Assembly: GCA_902826615.1 (NCBI GenBank)
Contig: CADEFN010000009.1
Location: 81,625 to 145,624 of the forward strand
Source of the DNA: an uncultured Gemmatimonadota bacterium
GTDB taxonomy: Bacteria; Gemmatimonadota; Gemmatimonadetes; Gemmatimonadales; Gemmatimonadaceae
Direction: 5' to 3'
Length of the DNA stretch: 64,000 nucleotides
In this document: positions 62,347-64,000 of the stretch, piece after piece
Numbering within the stretch: the stretch's first letter is position 1
Layout: each line of letters begins with the position of its first letter
Position numbers and translations under genes: made by a program
Notes under the pieces: model-generated
Database searches by the model: none
The model's input: only the letters and a program-made list of their open reading frames with translations
What the model was told of the DNA's origin: nothing

Positions 62347-63716
62347 GTCATCCTCTTTTCGTAGCTGCCATCTTGGCCACGTCCTTCGCGCCGCAGCAAC
62401 CGCCGCCACCCCGTACCTCCGTGGTAGCAGTAAGCGTGGGCGACTCAACTCAAGACGCATCGCGGGCGATCGCGTTCGCGCTCGCCGACAACAAAGGAGG
62501 GTGTCGTCTACTCACGGTAGCGCACCTGAACGAAAAAGCACGAGATCGCGCATTAACGATGCGCGACCGCAACTATCCTGAGGTCGGCTTCCGGGTTGAT
62601 GTGGACCTCGAGGAGAAAAGCACTGACATTTTAGTCTCGGAGAGTCTCCGGTCCAGCTACTTCACTGGCTGTCCCGGCCTGCCCGCCCCGGAGTCGGCCG
62701 ACTATGCGATCAGCGGATTGCTGGATCTCGTGGTTGCGACTAGTTCCGGAGAGCAGGAGCGCGTTCTCGCGCACGCGACCAGAATCTCGGCGGCTTACCT
62801 TGAGGTTCGGCCCGTGCATCCGGAGCAGCGCTTCCGCTCAGGTATGAGCGGCGCCCCTCTTGTGATCAATGGCACCCCGGTGGCGCTGCTACAGAGCGTC
62901 TCAGAGGAAGGGCGTCTCGCAGTCGCCCGCAGGCTTGACAACCTCCCGGGAAGCGCGCTTTCGCTTCTTTCACGTTCTGCATCCTGGGGAGCGGCCGTGC
63001 CGGCGGCTCGGCAACCCTACGACGAGAGCCAGCTGCCAGACACAATCCGCACTCTTGTTCGCGAAGCCCGACGCACGCGCGAGCGAGTCGAGAGTGTTGC
63101 GCAGGCGGCGAGGCTCACTAGGGACCGCGCCGCTGAAACGCGCCGAAAGGCCGAGCTTGTGGGAGGGTTCAATTCGGCCCGCGACGGCTATGCAAATCTC
63201 CGTTTTGACGATGGTGCGCGATACAGCGGGGAAGTTCTTGTTGAAGGATCAACGCTTAGGCGTTTTGGCTACGGCGTGTTTGAGGCCAGCGGGCCGGACT
63301 CGGGCAACGTTTACTACTGCGAACACGGCAGAAACGGACTCTGTCAACGTTACGGCGTGTGGGATTTCGGACGCAACGACAACGCCGGCTTCCTTGTGCA
63401 ATGGGAAGGAGCCTTCGATTCAAAGGGTAATGTAGGCGGAGACGGAGTTGCGACGCTTCGAAACAGCGACAAAATCTACCAGCGCCGAGATCGCGACGCG
63501 AACGGTGCACTAGTTGCGCGTCCCGGTGTTTGGGCTCTGGGCGACGGCCGGCGCTTTGAAGGCGTGCTCGCTTCAATCTTCGTCGAGGGCGTGCTTTGGG
63601 ACAAGGATGGTCAGGTCATCTGTGTCGGCTTTTGGAAGGCAGACAAGCCGTCAGGTTCTACGCCTGACGCTGTTCGGACTCAGGCTGCCGGGTTGCCTGG
63701 ATGTAGAAAGGAATAG
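62343..63716 (+). CDS. Exported trypsin-like serine protease with MORN-like repeats, third gene of the operon
   Basis: 457 residues. An N-terminal hydrophobic stretch with SFAPQQ suggests a signal peptide. The protease-like part has LLTVAHLNEK (His61), STDILVSES (Asp95) and RSGMSGAPLVINGTPVALL (Ser169 in GxSGAP), the order of the trypsin-fold triad. A helical region (residues about 228-275, TRTLVREARRTRERVESVAQ-like) leads to MORN-type repeats (RYSGEVLVEGSTLRRFGYGV, DGRRFEGVLASIFVEGVLW). MORN repeats often bind lipids or act as scaffolds. It is translationally coupled to the membrane protein upstream. Confidence 0.65.
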   Translation: MSHPLFVAAILATSFAPQQPPPPRTSVVAVSVGDSTQDASRAIAFALADNKGGCRLLTVAHLNEKARDRALTMRDRNYPEVGFRVDVDLEEKSTDILVSESLRSSYFTGCPGLPAPESADYAISGLLDLVVATSSGEQERVLAHATRISAAYLEVRPVHPEQRFRSGMSGAPLVINGTPVALLQSVSEEGRLAVARRLDNLPGSALSLLSRSASWGAAVPAARQPYDESQLPDTIRTLVREARRTRERVESVAQAARLTRDRAAETRRKAELVGGFNSARDGYANLRFDDGARYSGEVLVEGSTLRRFGYGVFEASGPDSGNVYYCEHGRNGLCQRYGVWDFGRNDNAGFLVQWEGAFDSKGNVGGDGVATLRNSDKIYQRRDRDANGALVARPGVWALGDGRRFEGVLASIFVEGVLWDKDGQVICVGFWKADKPSGSTPDAVRTQAAGLPGCRKE

Positions 63717-63719
63717 GCG

Positions 63720-63985
63720 TGCGCCCGCTGGGCCTCGAAGAGGTCGGCCTGCAAGCGCGGCAGCGGGGGAAGCGCCTCCGGCATCGCGACGTTGTACTTG
63801 TCCAGCAAGGCCGTCACGCTGCGGCGCGCCTTGGATCGCGCGATGGACCAGAAGCATGCACGCCCGCAGCAGGTCGCGAAGTTCCCGCTACGTGTCACTG
63901 ATCAGATGGGCCTCCGGGGCGAGCGATGCGCGGAGGAACTGGGCCTGCGGGTCCCCCCGGTCTTTCTCCATGGTTAGGCTAACAA
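63720..63985 (-). pseudogene. Fragment of an IS110-family transposase
   Basis: On the minus strand RELRDLLRACMLLVHRAI and, in another frame, ALLDKYNVAMPEALPPLPRL are like the middle part of IS110-type transposases. An in-frame TAG and a frameshift break it. It runs to the window edge region and no start or ends are present. Confidence 0.45.
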
Positions 63986-64000
63986 TCAGGCCCGGGTGAG

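Overview
The window looks like a chromosomal segment of a high-GC Gram-negative bacterium, most likely a Gemmatimonadota (Gemmatimonas-like) species. This is inferred from the mix of exported proteins whose signal peptides end in Ala-Gln, TolB/amidohydrolase fusions, a DUF5916 outer-membrane protein, M28 and P1 peptidases, and a phenylacetate pathway. No rRNA, tRNA, CRISPR array, replication origin or integrase was found.

Layout, 1-43 kb (core-like). The left edge is cut inside a glpD-like gene (minus strand). Next come a DUF4331 pair with a TPR protein, a GxxExxY protein whose start lies inside a 57-bp hairpin, and a fused E1alpha/E1beta branched-chain 2-oxoacid dehydrogenase. A HEAT-cyclophilin fusion precedes a tight paaG-paaH-paaI-paaJ-paaY operon. 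A TolB-amidohydrolase, a gamma-glutamyltransferase and a DUF5916 protein separate this operon from paaZ. Downstream are exported hydrolases and peptidases, a class I aminotransferase, two cyclophilins (one in the HEAT fusion), infA, a GSA-aminomutase-like enzyme, an acyltransferase, lipoproteins, a CotH-family protein and a membrane sulfatase. The Paa genes here cover the lower half of aerobic phenylacetate catabolism (ring opening and beta-oxidation). The CoA ligase and the ring epoxidase are not in the window.

Layout, 39-64 kb (accessory). This stretch has lower coding density, broken genes and repeats. From 43.2 kb on, every intact gene lies on the + strand. It holds two DUF433 antitoxin genes each followed by a broken DUF5615 toxin, an intact higBA pair, and two truncated LuxR/MalT-type regulators sharing a nearly identical 916-bp segment. 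A HEPN (Apea-like) gene is followed by a convincing attC-like site. Two diverged copies of an intergenic element carry a hairpin with a compensated base pair. Several unknown genes end at or near RYYYAAC boxes. A mutated IS3-family element and IS110-family relics are also present.

The best candidates for undescribed systems are: (i) a PD-(D/E)XK-like protein paired with a dCTP-deaminase-fold protein whose catalytic residues look replaced (57.8-59.2 kb); (ii) an Mrr-like nuclease followed by a two-gene unit of a soluble protein and a 4-TM membrane protein (54.4-56.8 kb); and (iii) a three-gene overlapping operon ending in an exported trypsin-like/MORN-like protein (60.5-63.7 kb). A window-wide oddity is the abundance of GTTAGGC/GCCTAAC, with TTA leucine codons in core genes used almost only in the context xCG-TTA-GGx.
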